A DNA stretch of 7,601 nt from a bacterium (GTDB lineage Bacteria > Patescibacteriota > Gracilibacteria > UM-FILTER-43-11), in the NCBI GenBank assembly GCA_030426875.1, contig JAUHXI010000067.1, positions 1 to 7,601 of the forward strand. The letters are read 5' to 3'. The notes below the pieces were generated by a model. That model worked only from the letters and a program-made list of their open reading frames with translations. It did not search any database and had not been told where the DNA came from. This document shows, in pieces, positions 5,523 through 7,601 of the stretch (position 1 is the stretch's first letter; each line of letters begins with the position of its first letter). A program made the translations under genes and the position numbers.

Positions 5523-5548
5523 TAAGTAATAGATATTAAGTAATACGA
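5523..5548 (+). promoter_or_regulatory. Duplicated TAAGTAATA pre-start element of rplF
   Basis: TAAGTAATA occurs twice, at 5523-5531 and 5537-5545. The second copy extends to TAAGTAATACGA (5537-5548), a 12-mer identical to one before rpsE at 6553-6564. Its end lies four bases before the rplF ATG. No Shine-Dalgarno is present. A role in translation initiation is inferred from position and recurrence. Confidence 0.45.
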
Positions 5549-5552
5549 AACA

Positions 5553-6101
5553 ATGTCTCGAATTGGTAAGCAAATCATCGTCGTTCCTGCTGGGGTTGAA
5601 GTAACTCTAGATGGTCCTGTCGTAAAAGTAAAAGGACCAAAAGGTGAGCTTCAGTTCACACATGACCCTTTGATTGTTGTGACGAAGACTGATGACGGCA
5701 TCGTTGTGAAGCGTGGTTCAGATGATTCTCATGCACGTGCTTTGCATGGCCTCACTCGTGCTTTGGTCAATAATATGGTGATTGGTGTTTCGACAGGGTT
5801 TAAGAAAGAACTCCAGATCATAGGGGTGGGTTACCGGGCTCAAGTTTCTGGTAAAAAACTCGTTTTAAACCTTGGCTTCTCTCACCCCGTTGAACTACAG
5901 GTGCCCGAAGGGCTCACTGCTGAAATGGACAAGAATCAGAAGAATACCCTTGTGATTTCTGGTATTGATAAGCAGCTTGTGGGACAATTTTCTGCCAATA
6001 TTCGAAGCTTTAGACCCCCTGAACCGTACAAGGGTAAAGGGATTCGCTATGTGGGTGAATATGTGGCCCGTAAGGCAGGTAAGTCAGCTGCTTCTAAATA
6101 A
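5553..6101 (+). CDS. rplF: 50S ribosomal protein L6 (uL6)
   Basis: L6 is a two-domain protein that binds 23S rRNA domain VI beside the sarcin-ricin loop, close to where elongation factors dock. The 182 residues match the family (177 in E. coli). The N-terminus MSRIGKQIIVVPAGVEV is typical, then VKVKGPKGEL, the second domain with LQIIGVGYRAQVSGKKLVLN, and the family signature PEPYKGKGIRY at residues 156-166. The tail VARKAGKSAASK is normal. The start is unambiguous from the SRIGK motif. It sits between rpsH and rplR as in other spc operons, with a 47-base gap before it that holds the duplicated TAAGTAATA element. It ends in TAA. Confidence 0.98.
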   Translation: MSRIGKQIIVVPAGVEVTLDGPVVKVKGPKGELQFTHDPLIVVTKTDDGIVVKRGSDDSHARALHGLTRALVNNMVIGVSTGFKKELQIIGVGYRAQVSGKKLVLNLGFSHPVELQVPEGLTAEMDKNQKNTLVISGIDKQLVGQFSANIRSFRPPEPYKGKGIRYVGEYVARKAGKSAASK

Positions 6102-6109
6102 CCTTTAAT

Positions 6110-6136
6110 TAAAACTTAAGATTTACATCAGTTTTA
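6110..6136 (+). other. Intercistronic hairpin between rplF and rplR
   Basis: TAAAACT (6110-6116) and AGTTTTA (6130-6136) form a perfect 7-bp, AT-rich stem around a 13-base loop. The 3' arm ends ten bases before the rplR ATG, so if formed it would lie within the ribosome footprint at initiation. It is weak thermodynamically and may be chance. Confidence 0.3.
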
Positions 6137-6146
6137 TTCTCAAGAT

Positions 6147-6491
6147 ATGAAACCAACGAAACAACAACTCCGCAAAAAACGACAGCGTAAAATCCGTGCC
6201 ACTCTCAGTGGGACAGCTGCTCGCCCTCGTCTTTCGGTTCATCGCAGCCTCACTAGTATTTCTGCTCAGTTGATTGATGACACATCAGGTTCAGTTTTGG
6301 TTTCTAGCTCTAGCCTTAAGGAAAAAAGAGGTGGAAACATCGACTCAGCTAAAAAGATTGGAGCTGAACTGGCTAAGTTAGCTAAATCAAAAAAGATTGA
6401 AACCTGTGTTTTTGATCGTTCTGGCTACTTGTATCATGGTCGTGTTAAGGCTTTGGCAGAAGGGGCTCGGGAAGGTGGATTGCAATTCTAA
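6147..6491 (+). CDS. rplR: 50S ribosomal protein L18 (uL18)
   Basis: L18 brings 5S rRNA to the central protuberance together with L5. The 114-residue protein fits the family (117 in E. coli). It has the basic N-terminus KPTKQQLRKKRQRKIRA used in 5S binding, then RPRLSVHRSLTSISAQLIDD, and the strongly conserved C-terminal block FDRSGYLYHGRVKALAEGAR at residues 89-108, ending GGLQF. The ATG at 6147 is the natural start. Its leader TTTTATTCTCAAGAT has no Shine-Dalgarno and, unlike most neighbours, no TAATAA word. It ends in TAA, with an in-frame TAG two codons later. Confidence 0.98.
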   Translation: MKPTKQQLRKKRQRKIRATLSGTAARPRLSVHRSLTSISAQLIDDTSGSVLVSSSSLKEKRGGNIDSAKKIGAELAKLAKSKKIETCVFDRSGYLYHGRVKALAEGAREGGLQF

Positions 6492-6513
6492 CCATAGACT
6501 TTTAAATATCTCC

Positions 6514-6536
6514 CCATTCCACTTTTTCAGGAATGG
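6514..6536 (+). other. Intercistronic hairpin between rplR and rpsE
   Basis: CCATTCC (6514-6520) and GGAATGG (6530-6536) form a perfect 7-bp stem around a 9-base loop containing five T residues. The T-run is in the loop rather than after the stem, and the following bases are AAATCAC, so it does not fit an intrinsic terminator. It ends 34 bases before the rpsE start. Confidence 0.45.
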
Positions 6537-6552
6537 AAATCACTATAAATAA

Positions 6553-6564
6553 TAAGTAATACGA
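6553..6564 (+). promoter_or_regulatory. TAAGTAATACGA pre-start element of rpsE
   Basis: TAAGTAATACGA is identical over 12 bases to the element before rplF (5537-5548). It ends six bases before the rpsE ATG and overlaps TAATAA at 6550-6555. There is no Shine-Dalgarno. Function is inferred. Confidence 0.45.
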
Positions 6565-6570
6565 TAAGAA

Positions 6571-7185
6571 ATGGCCAAAAAGAATCAACGCAAAGGTAGA
6601 CGGCATGATAAGGAGCCAAAAGAATTTCAAGAAGAGGTGCTACAGATTGATCGCGTGACTCGTGTAGTAAAAGGTGGACGCCGTCTTCGTTTTAGAGCCA
6701 CAGTTGCCATTGGAGATGGAAAGGGTCGTGTGGGCGTGGGGATTGGAAAAGCTTCTGAAGTGGTTTTGGGGATTCAAAAAGCTGTTTCTCGTGCTAAACG
6801 AGATCTGATCAATGTTCCCATCACTAAAGATGACACGATTCCACATGCGGTTCGCATCAAGTATAAGGCGGCTCAAATGATCGTTTTACCAGCATCTCCG
6901 GGTACAGGTGTGATTGCTGGAGGATCACTTCGTAAGGTGCTTCATTTGGCTGGGGTTAAGAATGTACTTTCTAAGAATATCGGTTCTCGAAATACATTGA
7001 TCACGGCTAAGGCTGCGATTAAGGCCTTGCAGCAATTGAAACCTGTTAAGCCGTCTCAGATGAAACAGTCCACTCCTAAGGCTCAGCCTCCAGTGGAAAA
7101 TACTTCTACTCCTAAAAAGGAAGTTGCTCCTGTTACCCCTGAAAAAGGGGATAGTGCTACAGAGAATAAGAATGAAAAAAAATAA
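6571..7185 (+). CDS. rpsE: 30S ribosomal protein S5 (uS5) with C-terminal tail
   Basis: S5 lies on the back of the small subunit near the mRNA entry and the decoding centre; it affects accuracy and, in E. coli, spectinomycin sensitivity. The double-stranded-RNA-binding-like N-terminal domain starts near EEVLQIDRVTRVVKGGRRLR (residues 21-40), keeping the VVKGG loop, then FRATVAIGDGKGRVGVGIGK. The C-terminal domain includes LPASPGTGVIAGGSLRKVLH and AGVKNVLSKNIGSRN. Residues about 162-204 are an extra low-complexity tail rich in P, K, T, E and Q; the E. coli protein has 167 residues in all. The ATG at 6571 follows TAAGTAATACGATAAGAA. It ends in TAA. No rpmD follows: only 59 bases separate it from rplO. 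Confidence 0.97.
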   Translation: MAKKNQRKGRRHDKEPKEFQEEVLQIDRVTRVVKGGRRLRFRATVAIGDGKGRVGVGIGKASEVVLGIQKAVSRAKRDLINVPITKDDTIPHAVRIKYKAAQMIVLPASPGTGVIAGGSLRKVLHLAGVKNVLSKNIGSRNTLITAKAAIKALQQLKPVKPSQMKQSTPKAQPPVENTSTPKKEVAPVTPEKGDSATENKNEKK

Positions 7186-7189
7186 TTTA

Positions 7190-7210
7190 ATCATGGTTTT
7201 AAGCTATGAT
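7190..7210 (+). other. Intercistronic hairpin between rpsE and rplO
   Basis: Bases 7190-7198 (ATCATGGTT) pair with 7202-7210 (AGCTATGAT) in a 9-bp stem including two G-U pairs, with the 3-base loop TTA. It begins just after the rpsE stop, exactly where rpmD would start in most bacteria. No T-tract follows. Role unknown. Confidence 0.4.
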
Positions 7211-7244
7211 GTGTTCAACTTAATAAGTCAATAAGTGTAACGTT

Positions 7245-7601
7245 ATGAAACTCAACGCCATTAAAGCAAAGGCTGGCTCCACAAAAGCTCGAAGACGAGT
7301 TGGACGGGGGAATGCATCAGGCCATGGAACCTACTCTGGTCGTGGTTGTAAGGGGATGGGGCAGCGTAAAAGTGGGAATGTTCGTCCTGGTTTTGAGGGG
7401 GGTCAAACCTCTTTGATCAGTCGTTTACCTAAGTTGCGTGGATTTAACAATCCCAATAAGATGTTTTTTCAGGTACTCAATGTATCTGATCTCAATTGCT
7501 TTGAAGATGGAGAGGAGGTCAACATTCAAAGTCTACTTGAAAAACGACTCGTGTCCAAAAACGATGTACCAGTAAAACTTCTGGCTGATGGTAAATTGAC
7601 T
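7245..7601 (+). CDS. rplO: 50S ribosomal protein L15 (uL15), 3' partial
   Basis: L15 is a late-assembly large-subunit protein with a long glycine- and arginine-rich N-terminal extension that threads into 23S rRNA. The frame opens at ATG 7245 and is open to the window edge, giving 119 codons of an expected 145 or so. It reads MKLNAIKAKAGSTKARRR, then the Gly-rich VGRGNASGHGTYSGRGCKGM, KSGNVRPGFEGGQ (residues 42-54, with the hallmark GFEGGQ at 49-54) and SRLPKLRGF. The C-terminal signature lies beyond the window. The leader TAATAAGTCAATAAG then TGTAACGTT contains TAATAA (7221-7226) and a diverged version of the TAAGTAATAACG element; no Shine-Dalgarno. In E. coli secY follows rplO, which would lie outside the window. 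Confidence 0.97.
   Translation, partial: MKLNAIKAKAGSTKARRRVGRGNASGHGTYSGRGCKGMGQRKSGNVRPGFEGGQTSLISRLPKLRGFNNPNKMFFQVLNVSDLNCFEDGEEVNIQSLLEKRLVSKNDVPVKLLADGKLT

Noticed and set aside
5541..5547. Similarity of GTAATACG in the pre-start element to the conserved 530-region sequence of 16S rRNA
   Set aside because: The match is in the same sense, not complementary, so it offers no base pairing with 16S rRNA; a short coincidence is more likely.
724..7185. UGA recoding to glycine or tryptophan
   Set aside because: All glycines and tryptophans at conserved positions are encoded by GGN and TGG, and no gene has an in-frame TGA. The avoidance of TGA is kept as a finding, but recoding itself is not supported.
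7186..7244. A short or degraded rpmD in the rpsE-rplO gap
   Set aside because: 59 bases cannot encode L30, and no reading frame shows any L30-like remnant.

Overview
The window is a stretch of the fused S10-spc ribosomal protein operon, read entirely on the + strand. It holds sixteen genes in the conserved order rplB (5' end missing), rpsS, rplV, rpsC, rplP, rpmC, rpsQ, rplN, rplX, rplE, rpsN, rpsH, rplF, rplR, rpsE, rplO (3' end missing). Fourteen are complete. No gene looks broken, no mobile element, tRNA, rRNA or CRISPR is visible, and no gap between genes reaches 100 bases.

Organism: a bacterium of moderately low GC with the standard genetic code in this window. The usual rpmD (uL30) between rpsE and rplO is absent, S14 is a zinc form with a roughly 13-residue N-terminal insertion, L24 carries a zinc ribbon, and L22, S3 and S5 have charged tails. 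Absence of uL30 is a known trait of the Candidate Phyla Radiation (Patescibacteria), which I consider the most likely home. Cyanobacteria and Chlamydiae also lack uL30, but to my knowledge they do not keep rpsN inside this cluster. A position near Peregrinibacteria/Gracilibacteria is only a guess.

Layout: 3-3331 is the distal S10 part (L2, S19, L22, S3, L16, L29, S17). 3372-7601 is the spc part (L14, L24, L5, S14, S8, L6, L18, S5, L15). Only 40 bases and no terminator separate them, so the whole run is probably one transcript. The products assemble into both subunits: S19, S3, S17, S14, S8 and S5 into 30S; L2, L22, L16, L29, L14, L24, L5, L6, L18 and L15 into 50S.

The unusual part is how the genes are spaced and started. 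All fifteen gaps are wide (20-94 bases, mean about 58) and no genes overlap. None of the fifteen visible start codons has a Shine-Dalgarno sequence. Instead most are preceded by A/T-rich TAATAA-like words, and four copies of the 9-mer TAAGTAATA lie just before rpmC, rplF (two) and rpsE, with a diverged relative before rplO. All fifteen stops are TAA (9) or TAG (6), never TGA. Several gaps hold hairpins without a U-tract, the strongest being a 16-bp stem between rplB and rpsS. These translation signals, not the protein content, are what deserves a second look.
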